From Psychrobacter sp. JCM 18902 (GTDB taxonomy: Bacteria; Pseudomonadota; Gammaproteobacteria; Pseudomonadales; Moraxellaceae), in assembly GCF_904846615.1 (NCBI RefSeq), contig NZ_CAJHBK010000001.1, forward strand, positions 930,001-994,000: 64,000 nucleotides of DNA. The letters are read 5' to 3'. A program made the translations under genes and the position numbers. Below the pieces are notes generated by a model. The model saw only the letters and a program-made list of their open reading frames with translations, did no database searches and was not told where the DNA came from. Shown in pieces: positions 8,789-18,071 of the stretch; the first letter of the stretch is position 1, and the number at the start of each line of letters is the position of its first letter.

Positions 8789-10300
8789 TTATTTCTCTGT
8801 CGCTGCTTGGCTTTTAGGTGGTATGACATGCATCACTGTTAAATTGTCCTTTACCAAATACTTTTTGCTAGCAGCTTGTATGTCAGCAATCGTCACGCTA
8901 TCGAGTTTGGTGGGCAATTCAGCAAGCAGCGTATCGTCAAGACCGATAGACTGTAATGAGCCAATCATCTGCGCCTGACCTTCCATACTGTCTTGCGCAT
9001 AGACGAGCCCTGTGACCGTATTGGTTTTGGCACGCTCGATTTCATCGGCGGCGATGGGATCGGTTTTGAGCTTTTCTATTTCAGCCATAATGGCTTGTTG
9101 TGCTTGCTCTAAGCTGACACCTTCACGTGGAGTCGCTTGTATCAAAAACAGTCCATCGCCACGATCTAGCAAGTCATATGAAGTGCCCACTGTGGTAAGT
9201 AGACCTTGCTCGCGTATCAATCGACTCTCAAGGCGGGCAGAGAGACCACCGTCTAATACATCTTGAGCCAGTGAGAGCGCATAAGCTTGTTTTTCATTGC
9301 CTGTCCCTGCTGTCACAAGGCTCGGGACGTTATAACCCATTAATAACACTGGCACTTGTACAGCTTGCTCGGAGTCGACTTGTTGATAGCCATGGAAGCC
9401 TTTTTGACTGACGGCAGGACGTTTAGGTAGATCGCTTGGTGTTAGCTCACCAAAGTAACGTTTGACTTGAGCCAACACTTCTTGCGGTTTAACGTCGCCA
9501 ACGATGACTAACGTTGCATTGTTTGGTGCGTACCATGTTTTATACCAGTCTTTTAAATCTGTAAGGGTAATGGATTCAAGCTCATCCATCGGACCAATAA
9601 CGGATTCGCCTTTTGGACTATTCGGGAGCGCCAATAAGCGAAATGACTCATAAGCCTTGGCAAGTGGATTATCATCAGTGCGTTGGCGGCGCTCCTCCAT
9701 GACCACTTGGTGCTCTTTGGTAAATTCCTGCTCATTAAACAGTAGGTTTTTCATACGATCCGCTTCTAGCTCTAATGCCAAAGGAAAACGGTTGGCAGGG
9801 AATAGCTCGTAATAGCCCGTATAGTCGTAGCTGGTAAACGCATTATTGACGCCGCCAAATTTTGCAATCAAGCGCTCATAGTCGTCGCTCGAAACGTTAG
9901 TAGTGCCTTTAAACATCATATGCTCAAGCAAATGTGAGATGCCCCCTTTATCCAGTGGCTCATCTGCTGACCCAACTCGATACCAGATTTGAGTCATTAC
10001 CACAGGTGCGCGATGGTCTTCTTTTACCACTACCTTTAGACCGTTTTCTAATTGATATTCGTGTCGACCTGACATATCCATGGTCAATGCTGATGAGGGC
10101 TGAATGTCCTGACCTGATTTAGCGGTATTTAGCTCATCTTTACCCAAGGTATTTTGAATGACTGGCTTCTGAGCAGCCGACAATGTGTTGGCGTTGATAG
10201 TGCTGGTTTGGCAAGCAGCAAGAGTCGTTGCTATTGCTAAGGCACAGGCAAGACGTAGAGAGGCGGCAGGTAAGTGCGACGGTGATAAAGGCAGTGGCAT
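8789..10300 (-). CDS. M16-family zinc peptidase, lipoprotein
   Basis: 503 residues. A lipobox (TTLAAC, Cys30) predicts membrane anchoring facing the periplasm. The N-terminal half carries the inverted zinc motif HLLEH (123-127) in the context GGISHLLEHMMFKGT, with a downstream glutamate region (LELEADRM) expected to supply the third ligand. It is a catalytic M16B-type peptidase, probably working with the inactive paralogue encoded 69 bases downstream. Physiological substrates are not evident. No strong ribosome-binding site precedes the ATG. Confidence 0.92.
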   Translation of the reverse strand: MPLPLSPSHLPAASLRLACALAIATTLAACQTSTINANTLSAAQKPVIQNTLGKDELNTAKSGQDIQPSSALTMDMSGRHEYQLENGLKVVVKEDHRAPVVMTQIWYRVGSADEPLDKGGISHLLEHMMFKGTTNVSSDDYERLIAKFGGVNNAFTSYDYTGYYELFPANRFPLALELEADRMKNLLFNEQEFTKEHQVVMEERRQRTDDNPLAKAYESFRLLALPNSPKGESVIGPMDELESITLTDLKDWYKTWYAPNNATLVIVGDVKPQEVLAQVKRYFGELTPSDLPKRPAVSQKGFHGYQQVDSEQAVQVPVLLMGYNVPSLVTAGTGNEKQAYALSLAQDVLDGGLSARLESRLIREQGLLTTVGTSYDLLDRGDGLFLIQATPREGVSLEQAQQAIMAEIEKLKTDPIAADEIERAKTNTVTGLVYAQDSMEGQAQMIGSLQSIGLDDTLLAELPTKLDSVTIADIQAASKKYLVKDNLTVMHVIPPKSQAATEK

Positions 10301-10384
10301 GGTATATTCTACTTATATAAAATGGCAACTTGTAAATTGATCAGTGGTTAGATCACTCTCAATACTAGCGATAGATAGCAGGTT

Positions 10385-10549
10385 TTATAAAGATTTATGT
10401 GCCCCAACAATCACACTGGCTGTTGGCTTAAATTCTTGGGTGGTATTGCATCCTGTCGCGGATAGTACCAGTGTTGCTACTAATAAAGCTGCGCTGATGC
10501 TGATTGCTTTGTTACCGTACGTTTTGTCAGTATTAGATAGTGATGGCAT
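10385..10549 (-). CDS. Tiny putative lipoprotein upstream of the M16 pair
   Basis: 54 residues, read directly from the minus strand. A polar N-terminus is followed by a hydrophobic stretch (about 18-32) and a lipobox ending in Cys34 (LSATGC). Only 21 mature residues remain (CNTTQEFKPTASVIVGAHKS plus a final Leu). AGGA is placed 8 bases before the ATG, and the stop lies 84 bases before the M16 start, so it probably heads the same transcript. No family was recognised. The ribosome-binding site, signal sequence and lipobox together make it more than a chance frame. The function is unknown. Confidence 0.6.
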   Translation of the reverse strand: MPSLSNTDKTYGNKAISISAALLVATLVLSATGCNTTQEFKPTASVIVGAHKSL

Positions 10550-10909
10550 AGATAATTCCTAAAAATGAGGGTTGAGTGAGCGATAGTGAAGTAATTGGTA
10601 AGCTTTGGAATAAGGCTTGTTCTACAATAAACTCTGGTAGAGTAGGCGAAGTTTAGCATGTGTAAGGTCAGATTTTTGTTGCCAAATCTTAAGCGAAACT
10701 TTCTAAAGGGATGGTATGACTTGCCAGATTTGCAAAAATTGACGATAGGCTATGATGGTAAGGTCTGAGCACAACTCGAATTATGATAAACTAGGCTAAA
10801 AATTGACTGTCGTGGGTCGTGGGTCATGATCCATGACAAAAACATGACGATATACCAACCCATTTAAAATAATCAAATAATTGACCGTGATAACTTTTAG
10901 GGCAAGCTT
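10550..10909. other. Divergent intergenic region upstream of ftsY
   Basis: About 360 bases between the small lipoprotein (-) and ftsY (+). It must hold promoters for both directions, but none could be assigned with confidence. A short tandem GTGGGTC GTGGGTC occurs near 10811-10825. Confidence 0.35.
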
Positions 10910-12334
10910 ATGAATAACTCCAATAATAGCAGTCGTGTAATCATTAATCTCGATGGCAATCTTGATGACTTAGATGACGATGATATTACCTTACCCAGTC
11001 TGCCTTCGCAATCTGTGCCCATTATCGATGAGAAAGAAGATGCAGGCTCTATCAAAGCGCCCAATGATAAAAGCATCGAATATCAGCAACAAGACAGCAC
11101 GATAAACAAAGATGTCTCAAGTGCTGATGCGGCACAAAACATTGCTTTGGGTGCGCCAATTGTGAGGACAGAAGAGCAAAGCACGTCTAAAAACGCCTCT
11201 GAAAGCTTTATAAGCGCTTCCTCAACTGATAACGATAATAATAAAAATATTGATACTAAGCTTAGCACTATTTCTACTGCCCCAACCATGCCATTACAAG
11301 AGCAACTTGGCGATAGCCCAAATGTCAGTCCTGCGAGTAGTGCGGTACAAGCGACCACTCAAGCAGAAATCGAATCTACAGAGCTGCAAGAAAACAAGAA
11401 AAAAGGCAGCTGGTTTAACCGCATGAAAACGGGGCTAAGTAAGTCACGTAAAAATCTTGCCGAAGGTATGGTCAGTATTCTGATCGGTGGCAAAGAGATT
11501 GATGATGAGCTATTGGAAGAAGTCGAAGATCAACTGCTGGTCGCCGATATCGGTGTCAACGCGACCAATCGTATTATCAAAAGTCTGACCGAACAGACAG
11601 ACCGTGGTGATTTGATTTATGCGCATTCATTATATAAAGCGTTGCAAACTGAATTGGTTGATATTTTAACGCCAAAAGTCGCACCACTCATTATTGATAC
11701 CAGCAAAAAACCTTTTGTGATTTTAGTCGTGGGTGTCAACGGTGTGGGTAAAACCACGACGATTGGTAAGCTTGCCAAGCGCTTACAAGGTGAAGGCAAA
11801 TCCGTCATGTTGGCGGCTGGCGATACGTTCCGTGCTGCTGCTACTGAACAGCTACAAATTTGGGGTGAGCGTAATAACATTCCAGTCGTCGCTCAAGGTC
11901 ATGGCTCTGATAGTGCCTCTGTTATATTTGATGCCATGCAGTCTGCCAAAGCAAAAAATATCGATGTATTAATCGCTGATACTGCTGGACGCTTGCAGAA
12001 TAAAACCCACCTGATGGCAGAGCTTGAAAAAGTGGTACGCGTCATGCGTAAAGCTGATCCAAGCGCACCGCACGAAGGCATGATTGTCCTCGATGCTGGC
12101 ACGGGTCAAAATGCGATTAATCAAGTAGAACTCTTTAACAAGGTCGTACCATTAACGGGTATCACCATTACCAAACTAGATGGCACTGCAAAAGGTGGCG
12201 TGGTCTTTAATATTGCTGAAACGACGGATGTGCCGATTCGCTATATTGGTGTTGGTGAGTCGATTGATGATTTACGTGCCTTTAGTCCAAAACAATTTGT
12301 CGCCGCCTTATTCGAGACCGATGATAAAGAGTAG
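10910..12334 (+). CDS. ftsY: Signal recognition particle receptor FtsY
   Basis: 474 residues. A long acidic, low-complexity A domain (1-165; DDLDDDD near the start) precedes the NG GTPase. Motifs are Walker A GVNGVGKTTT (about 275-284), DTFRAAATEQL, DTAGR (about 357-361) and TKLDGTAKGG (421-430). FtsY docks ribosome-SRP complexes at the inner membrane for co-translational insertion. The basic SWFNRMKTGLSKSRKNL segment (about 167-183) is the usual membrane-targeting helix at the A/N boundary. ATG start after AGGGCAAGCTT. Confidence 0.97.
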   Translation: MNNSNNSSRVIINLDGNLDDLDDDDITLPSLPSQSVPIIDEKEDAGSIKAPNDKSIEYQQQDSTINKDVSSADAAQNIALGAPIVRTEEQSTSKNASESFISASSTDNDNNKNIDTKLSTISTAPTMPLQEQLGDSPNVSPASSAVQATTQAEIESTELQENKKKGSWFNRMKTGLSKSRKNLAEGMVSILIGGKEIDDELLEEVEDQLLVADIGVNATNRIIKSLTEQTDRGDLIYAHSLYKALQTELVDILTPKVAPLIIDTSKKPFVILVVGVNGVGKTTTIGKLAKRLQGEGKSVMLAAGDTFRAAATEQLQIWGERNNIPVVAQGHGSDSASVIFDAMQSAKAKNIDVLIADTAGRLQNKTHLMAELEKVVRVMRKADPSAPHEGMIVLDAGTGQNAINQVELFNKVVPLTGITITKLDGTAKGGVVFNIAETTDVPIRYIGVGESIDDLRAFSPKQFVAALFETDDKE

Positions 12335-12412
12335 CGCTCGATAGGTCATTTTAATAGATCATTTTAGTCGATGAACGATTTTTGAAAATATCATCATTTG
12401 AAAGGAAGTATC

Positions 12413-12985
12413 ATGATAGTCACCACAGCCGCTTTTGGGGTACACCAGCTAACGTTAATTGCGAGTGTCAATGAGCATAGTAGCCCTAAGCTGGTAGAAG
12501 TCAATTGGCTGCTAGCAGGTGACTCTTGGGATAGCTCAAAATCCATTCCCAAACTTAAGAAACACTATGGGCTTGTCGATCAGAGCTTTACGTTTATCAA
12601 TGAGGATAGCCTAAGCGAAAATGAGCCTGCCCAAGCGCTACTCATAGAGACTATAGCGCAATTAAAATCGTATTTTAAAGGTGATCGTCAGGCATTCGAT
12701 TTGCCATTAGATATCAGCTTAGGAACCAAGTTTCAGCAACGAGTTTGGCAAGCGTTACAAGATATTGGCTATGGCGAAACAATAAGCTATGCGACACTGG
12801 CACAAAATGTCGCTAGTCCCAAAGGGTTTCGCGCGGTTGCTAATGCTAATAGTAAAAACCCTTTTAGCATTATCGTTCCGTGTCATCGGGTCATTGCTAG
12901 CGATGGCAAGCTTGGTGGCTATACAGGCGGACTAGATAAGAAAACATACTTGCTAGCGCTTGAAGGTGTCACTTGCAAAACCTAG
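12413..12985 (+). CDS. ogt: Methylated-DNA--protein-cysteine methyltransferase
   Basis: 190 residues from the ATG at 12413, chosen because AAAGGAAG lies 6-8 bases upstream. A TTG at 12398 in the same frame would place the ribosome-binding site inside the gene. The C-terminal half has the active-site motif VPCHRVI, with the acceptor cysteine that takes methyl groups from O6-methylguanine, and the GGYTGGLDKKTYLLALE tail typical of Ogt/AGT. The N-terminal half is the ribonuclease-like domain. It lies 78 bases after ftsY and may be co-transcribed with it. Confidence 0.93.
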   Translation: MIVTTAAFGVHQLTLIASVNEHSSPKLVEVNWLLAGDSWDSSKSIPKLKKHYGLVDQSFTFINEDSLSENEPAQALLIETIAQLKSYFKGDRQAFDLPLDISLGTKFQQRVWQALQDIGYGETISYATLAQNVASPKGFRAVANANSKNPFSIIVPCHRVIASDGKLGGYTGGLDKKTYLLALEGVTCKT

Positions 12986-13020
12986 TAGGAGCGAAGCGTT
13001 CGTCACATAATGCTAAACAA

Positions 13021-13053
13021 AAAAAGCCAAACATTTAAAACGTTTGGCTTTTT
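13021..13053. terminator. Bidirectional terminator ogt/yebC
   Basis: AAAAAGCCAAAC and GTTTGGCTTTTT form a perfect 12-bp stem with a nine-base loop, between convergent genes. Confidence 0.88.
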
Positions 13054-13086
13054 GATGAGTGAGACATAAAGGGTTGCTGGATAAAA

Positions 13087-13836
13087 CTATTGCTCAAGCT
13101 GGGTCATTACGTCAGCAGAAAAGTTCACATTACTATAAACCTCTTGCACATCATCGATATCTTCTAACATATCAATCATTTTCATGACTTTTAGTGCGTC
13201 ATCGACATTGTCTATTTCAGCACTGGTAGACGGTGCCATGGTCACTTCAGCATTGTCAGAGACCAAACCTGCAGCATTAAGCGCATCTTTGACATGACCG
13301 AAATTTTCCCATTCTGTGATGACGAGCAAGCTTTCACCATCATTCTCGATATCAAGCGCACCTGCATCTAATGCCACTAGCATGACTTCATCTTCTAGGC
13401 TTGTATCATTAAAGATGATTTCACCGCGCTTATTAAATAGATAAGCGACCGAGCCAGTAGTACCCAGATTGCCTTCATTTTTGGTAAAGGCGTGGCGTAC
13501 TTCACTGACTGTTCGGTTAAGATTGTCAGTCAAGGTTTCGACAAGTACTGCAACGCCGCCGATACCATAGCCTTCATAGCTTACTTCGTCCATATTGTCA
13601 TTGTCATCACCGCCTGTACCACGAGCTACTGCACGGTTGATGGTGTCTCGTGTCATATTGACAGATAGGGCTTTTTCAATGACAGCACGTAGGCGCGGAT
13701 TCTTGTTAGGGTCAGGATCACCTTGCTTGGCAGCAGAAACAATTTCACGAATAATTTTAGTGAATACTTTACCTTTTACCGCATCCTGACGGGCTTTACG
13801 GTGTTTAATATTTGCCCATTTTGAATGGCCTGCCAT
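13087..13836 (-). CDS. yebC: YebC/PmpR-family regulatory protein
   Basis: 249 residues, full family length. The highly conserved N-terminus [18 protein letters not shown] is followed by the [12 protein letters not shown] and GTGGDDNDN segments. Members were first described as transcriptional regulators; some, such as YebC2/TACO1-like proteins, act on translation of poly-proline stretches. Which role applies cannot be told from sequence. The ribosome-binding site AAGGA precedes the ATG. In many bacteria the gene lies beside ruvC, which is not the case here. Confidence 0.95.
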   Translation of the reverse strand: MAGHSKWANIKHRKARQDAVKGKVFTKIIREIVSAAKQGDPDPNKNPRLRAVIEKALSVNMTRDTINRAVARGTGGDDNDNMDEVSYEGYGIGGVAVLVETLTDNLNRTVSEVRHAFTKNEGNLGTTGSVAYLFNKRGEIIFNDTSLEDEVMLVALDAGALDIENDGESLLVITEWENFGHVKDALNAAGLVSDNAEVTMAPSTSAEIDNVDDALKVMKMIDMLEDIDDVQEVYSNVNFSADVMTQLEQ

Positions 13837-14236
13837 ATAACATCCTTAAGTTTTGCGTATTATTTATTGTGCTTAAAACAAGTTTTAATAACAATCTTTT
13901 ACTATGAGTGTGTCATGAATGAGCGTATTTATACATTTTAAGATTTTTCAATCTGCATGATGACACACCTCAGATCACCTGTTTCTATGATATAGCTTGC
14001 ACTATCTCTTTGAAGTAACAGAGCTACCGACACGTTAACGATTTGTATTTTGTTGAGAGTGCTTTTTTGCTACACTGTGGCAACTTAGTGATTGTATTCA
14101 CATGTGACCTGTGAGCAATATTATAAACCAATTTTATCTATTTTGACTAACTTGGCCTTATCCAGCGTATTTTAAATCATTGGTTGCCATCAAGCCATTG
14201 ATTTTATATCGCTACTGACTCGATACTACTGACTAT
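13837..14236. other. Divergent intergenic region yebC / K+ channel
   Basis: 400 bases holding promoters for both flanking genes. A spaced inverted repeat GTGTGTCA (13908-13915) and TGACACAC (13961-13968) encloses about 45 bases, possibly a regulatory dyad. No gene or RNA was recognised. Confidence 0.4.
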
Positions 14237-15067
14237 ATGAAGCAACCGACGGCTGAAGCCATTACCCACCTGCGCAACCGCATTCATATTATTATTGAAG
14301 GCACAGATACCCGTTTGGGTAAACTTTTTGATATTGTATTATTGATTGCGATTTTGACCAGTGTGGCTGTGGTCATGCTTGACAGTGTGCTATACATGCG
14401 CCTGCAATATGGCACTATATTCTTTTATGCTGAATGGTTTTTTACTATTTTATTCACGATAGAGTATGCGCTCAGGTTGTTTTCAGCACCCAACCGCGTG
14501 CGTTACGTCTTTAGTTTTTTTGGGGTAGTTGATTTATTGTCTGTGCTGCCAAGTTACCTAAGCCTCATGTTTGTGGGAGTACAGTATCTATTAGTGATAC
14601 GGGTTTTGCGTATTTTACGTGTGTTTCGCGTTCTCAAGCTCAAAGCCTATATGCAACAAGCGGGATTTTTGGCCTCGGCGCTTAAAACCAGTCAGCAAAA
14701 AATCACGGTATTCTTTTTGTCGCTGGTATTATTGGTCACGATTTTCGGCTCGATTATTTACGTGGTAGAAGGCCCTGAAAATGGCTTTACCAGTATTCCG
14801 CTGTCTATCTACTGGGCAGTCGTCACCATGACCACGGTCGGTTACGGTGATATGTCACCCAAAACGCCGTTAGGTCAAGCGATTGCGAGCATGGTCATGA
14901 TTACGGGTTATTCGATCATTGCAGTGCCAACGGGGATTTTTACTTCTGAGCTGGCACGTAATATGCGTCCGCAACTCAATCCCGTTACCTGTCCTAATTG
15001 TGGCAAGTTCGGTCATGCCATTGCAGCAGAATTCTGTGATCGTTGTGGACACGCTTTACATATTTAG
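14237..15067 (+). CDS. Voltage-gated-type potassium channel with C-terminal zinc ribbon
   Basis: 276 residues with six transmembrane segments. S4 carries regularly spaced arginines (VIRVLRILRVFRVLKLK, 120-136), the pore loop reads TTVGYGD (199-205, K+-selective) and S6 follows (about 216-236). A short cytoplasmic tail has two CxxC pairs (C252/C255 and C267/C270), a predicted zinc ribbon. It should form a tetrameric inner-membrane K+ channel. The zinc ribbon replaces the RCK/TrkA-N domain seen in Kch and may act in assembly or gating. No ribosome-binding site is obvious. Confidence 0.9.
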   Translation: MKQPTAEAITHLRNRIHIIIEGTDTRLGKLFDIVLLIAILTSVAVVMLDSVLYMRLQYGTIFFYAEWFFTILFTIEYALRLFSAPNRVRYVFSFFGVVDLLSVLPSYLSLMFVGVQYLLVIRVLRILRVFRVLKLKAYMQQAGFLASALKTSQQKITVFFLSLVLLVTIFGSIIYVVEGPENGFTSIPLSIYWAVVTMTTVGYGDMSPKTPLGQAIASMVMITGYSIIAVPTGIFTSELARNMRPQLNPVTCPNCGKFGHAIAAEFCDRCGHALHI

Positions 15068-15115
15068 CCGTGTTTGTGCGTTGTCTGCTTTCTTAACACT
15101 CTATATTTTATATCG

Positions 15116-16417
15116 TTATACATCAATGTATTCACTAACGAGCGGTGATAAGTCAATTTCAACACCGAGGTTGACCAAGTTCCAGTATTGTCCTGACACT
15201 GTGCGATCTAGCATCATGGTGGTTGCAGAAGGTTGGAATTGACCAAAGTACTTCAACGACGTCCGCATTTGAGCAATGACTTCGTGATGAACCTGACTTT
15301 GAGCAAAATCAAAAGCGCCTTGTTGATAAGGTTGAATAGACAGAGGCTTTAGCCCAATGGATAGCCATTTCTCATAAAACTCTCCGGGGATATTTTTATC
15401 GTCATCACGGCGAATATCAAGAGCGATGAGATCCTGCTCAAGGGCAGTCACATCTCCTTTAATGGCATGCTTGGCAAAACGGCGGAACAATTGAACTTCG
15501 CTGTCACTATAGCTACGAATGCCGCCAAAATCATAAGCCACCACACTGCCATCTTTGCGAAAGGCGAAGTTGCCGGGATGTGGGTCACAGTGCATACGGT
15601 ATAAGCCAAATAGTTGTCCTGCGGTAAAGTGGAACAGGCGCTTGGCTATGTGTTGTTTGATGTCATTGTCCCAAGTCGCCGCGACGGTTAGGGTTTCTCC
15701 CATCTCTTCTGTTAAGGTTAAAATCCGTTTAGAAGAGTGGCTGCTAATGACTTTAGGAATAATAAGACCTTTGTCTTCTGCATGAAATGCGCCAAACACT
15801 CGTAAGTTATGCGCTTCTTTAATATAGTCCAATTCATCATGTAAACTTTGGCGAATCTCGTTGAATAGTTGCTCTTGCAACTGTTTGCTCATATTGAGCA
15901 CACCCGCAATTTTTAGTGCCATGCGTACTTGTTTGAGGTCACTATCACAGTTTTCATCGACATCAGGATATTGGACTTTAACCACCACTTTTTGACCAGA
16001 TGGCAAAACGGCTTTATGCACTTGACCGATGGAAGCCGCCGCAAACGGTGTTTCATCAAATTCGCTAAATAATTCTGCGACAGGCGCTTTAAGCTCGCGC
16101 TCAATTTGTGCGCGTATCTGTGCATAGGGCATGGGCGGCGCATCTTTTTGCAGCTTTTCTAATGCTGTCGCCACTTCTGGTGGGAACACATCTTTATATT
16201 GCGAGGCAATTTGCCCGACTTTCATCACCGCGCCTTTCATTTCACCCAACGTTTCGGCTATCTGAATGCCCACATCTTGCATCAGCTCTGAGCGTGCTTG
16301 CAAACGTTTTTCTTCGTCACTTGAGAGGTGCTTAAATGAGTTTTTAGCTGCTTTGCCGGCAATGCTTGCTGTCATGCCAGCCAATTTCATAAAGCGCTTT
16401 CCAGACGATTTTGCCAT
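15116..16417 (-). CDS. ABC1/AarF/UbiB-family atypical kinase
   Basis: 433 residues. The family's KxGQ motif (MKVGQIASQ), the Ala-rich loop AAASIGQVHKA, the catalytic-lysine segment VVVKVQYP, HCDPHPGN and the DFG motif (AYDFGGIR) are all present. Members are protein-kinase-like ATPases linked to ubiquinone biosynthesis or lipid homeostasis. This one lacks the C-terminal membrane helices of classical UbiB and is shorter (433 versus about 540), so it is probably a UbiB paralogue rather than UbiB itself. Confidence 0.88.
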   Translation of the reverse strand: MAKSSGKRFMKLAGMTASIAGKAAKNSFKHLSSDEEKRLQARSELMQDVGIQIAETLGEMKGAVMKVGQIASQYKDVFPPEVATALEKLQKDAPPMPYAQIRAQIERELKAPVAELFSEFDETPFAAASIGQVHKAVLPSGQKVVVKVQYPDVDENCDSDLKQVRMALKIAGVLNMSKQLQEQLFNEIRQSLHDELDYIKEAHNLRVFGAFHAEDKGLIIPKVISSHSSKRILTLTEEMGETLTVAATWDNDIKQHIAKRLFHFTAGQLFGLYRMHCDPHPGNFAFRKDGSVVAYDFGGIRSYSDSEVQLFRRFAKHAIKGDVTALEQDLIALDIRRDDDKNIPGEFYEKWLSIGLKPLSIQPYQQGAFDFAQSQVHHEVIAQMRTSLKYFGQFQPSATTMMLDRTVSGQYWNLVNLGVEIDLSPLVSEYIDV

Positions 16418-16551
16418 TCATATCACCATATAGTGGGTTGTTTGCTCAGCCATAATTTTAGTATTTTAGTCAAACAATTGCTGTTTAACTCGTGTGCTAT
16501 TGATAAAGTATAGTTATACAATTCATGATTTTCGGTTATCAGAATTAAGCA

Positions 16552-17088
16552 TTAATCGCTGATTGTGACAGAGTAGAGGCTATCAAGCCAGTAGGACAAT
16601 GCCATTTGATAACCCAGATGCCCCAAACCACAAATAACACCAACAGCGACGTCGCTTAGATAAGAATGATGGCGAAAAGGTTCGCGTGCATGCACATTGG
16701 ATAAGTGTACCTCTATAAACGGTTTTTGTGTGGCTAAGAGCGCATCACGTAACGCAACCGAGGTATGAGTAAAGGCGGCGGGGTTAATGATAATGGCATC
16801 TACTTGCAGCGCGGTATCCGCTAAAAGTCCATGATATTGAATGTCATCTATCAGTTTACCTTCATGATTGGATTGTATACATATCAATTCAATACCGTGC
16901 TGAGCTGCGCGGGCGATCAGACGCTCCTCGATATCTGCTAGTGTCGTATGACCATAAATCTCAGGTTCGCGCTTACCCAATAAATTCAAATTGACCCCAT
17001 TAACGAGCAATAACTTATGAGTGAGTGTTTTATCGGCATTTTGCTTCGAAGGCGTGACGGTTGGTATAGACTGAGAAGGAGAGGTCAT
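16552..17088 (-). CDS. aroQ: Type II 3-dehydroquinate dehydratase
   Basis: 178 residues. The core starts at about residue 26 ([21 protein letters not shown]) and includes the catalytic Tyr of EIYG, the [17 protein letters not shown] segment and the [17 protein letters not shown] motif. It converts 3-dehydroquinate to 3-dehydroshikimate in the shikimate pathway. The N-terminus is about 25 residues longer than usual and low in complexity. No internal Met lies before the core, so the ATG at 17088 is retained. Confidence 0.95.
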   Translation of the reverse strand: MTSPSQSIPTVTPSKQNADKTLTHKLLLVNGVNLNLLGKREPEIYGHTTLADIEERLIARAAQHGIELICIQSNHEGKLIDDIQYHGLLADTALQVDAIIINPAAFTHTSVALRDALLATQKPFIEVHLSNVHAREPFRHHSYLSDVAVGVICGLGHLGYQMALSYWLDSLYSVTISD

Positions 17089-17309
17089 AATGGTCTCTAT
17101 AACGATGAAACGAGGTTGAGGATTTATTATTTGTTATAAGGTTTAGATACTATATAAGCATAAAATGGCATAAGCGTAAAATTGCACAGTTTAATCAAAT
17201 CTTTCTCTTTATGATAACAGCTTGATGGCGAGGTTATAAAAAAATTACATGAAAAATAAAGCTAAAGGTAAAAAATCATGTTAAAAGTCTTTATGTTGCT
17301 AAAAACCCG

Positions 17310-17318
17310 TGCTATGAT
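17310..17318 (+). promoter_or_regulatory. Candidate extended -10 promoter of the cold-shock gene
   Basis: TGCTATGAT is an extended -10 pattern (TGn plus TATGAT). The expected start near 17325 would give a 5' leader of about 240 bases, as is common for cold-inducible csp mRNAs. The -35 is weak. Confidence 0.5.
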
Positions 17319-17326
17319 ATTTTTTA

Positions 17327-17342
17327 TGCAATAATTATTGCA
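17327..17342. repeat. 16-bp perfect palindrome at the start of the csp leader
   Basis: TGCAATAATTATTGCA is its own reverse complement and lies directly after the predicted transcription start of the csp gene. It could be an operator or a 5'-terminal RNA hairpin. Confidence 0.6.
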
Positions 17343-17565
17343 AGTTTGTTGCTACTATCGAAGTAGAGCAATCAGTAAGACGGTCGTTATTTTTGTAAAT
17401 ACTCACTGTGTTGCTACATACCATTATTTGCTATAGATGCGGTATGTAGGTGATAGTAGTGAGGATAGTACTCTTAAGTTTTTGATTTCATCATCTTAGA
17501 TCCCGTTTATATGCAATGTTGCAAAGGAATTTGGGGCTAAGCGGACTTTTTTAGGAAGCAATATT

Positions 17566-17781
17566 ATGTCAGCTCGTGAGCAAGGTATCGTTAAGTGGTT
17601 TAATGACTCAAAAGGCTTTGGCTTCATTCAACGTGACAGCGGAGAAGATATTTTTGTCCATTTCCGCGCGATTCAAGGTGATGGCTATCGTTCTCTAAAA
17701 GATGGCGAAAAGGTCGAATTCAGTGTGGTAGAAGGTGATAAAGGTCTTCAAGCTGAAGAAGTCAGAAAAGTAGAAGAGTAA
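17566..17781 (+). CDS. Cold-shock protein (CspA family)
   Basis: 71 residues, a single cold-shock domain. RNP1 (SKGFGFI, about 15-21) and RNP2 (DIFVHF, about 28-33) bind single-stranded [24 protein letters not shown] is diagnostic. These small cytoplasmic RNA chaperones melt secondary structure and assist translation at low temperature. AGGAAGCAATATT upstream gives a good ribosome-binding site. The long leader suggests post-transcriptional cold control. Whether it is cold-induced or constitutive (CspE-like) cannot be told. Confidence 0.95.
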   Translation: MSAREQGIVKWFNDSKGFGFIQRDSGEDIFVHFRAIQGDGYRSLKDGEKVEFSVVEGDKGLQAEEVRKVEE

Positions 17782-17845
17782 TCTATCCAGTCATTAGAGC
17801 GGTTTAGCTATAATGTCTGTAGACACTACTGATATACTACTGAGT

Positions 17846-17922
17846 CAAGCCCGTTTTATCTTACCCATGTTGAGTCAAAATCAGCATGTTTGGTGGGATT
17901 AGGCGTTAGGCTTGGCTTTTTT
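17846..17922 (+). terminator. Possible terminator after csp
   Basis: CAAGCC (17846-17851) can pair with GGCTTG (17909-17914) around an inner imperfect hairpin, followed by a seven-T run. The long loop makes it weak. Confidence 0.35.
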
Positions 17923-18071
17923 TATGCCCGTATCTCAGTCAGCTATATATAGATTTCATATTGTTGCTGCTTAATTTAGATAGCAATATAACGGGTTATC
18001 ATGAGCCTATTTATCATGAGTCTACTTATTATTAGTAATGAACAAGTGATTAATTTAAAAGGATATTTTTT

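Noticed and set aside
10344..10562. 72-residue plus-strand frame upstream of ftsY
   Set aside because: The minus strand of the same interval encodes a small lipoprotein with a good ribosome-binding site and lipobox, which explains the open frame better.
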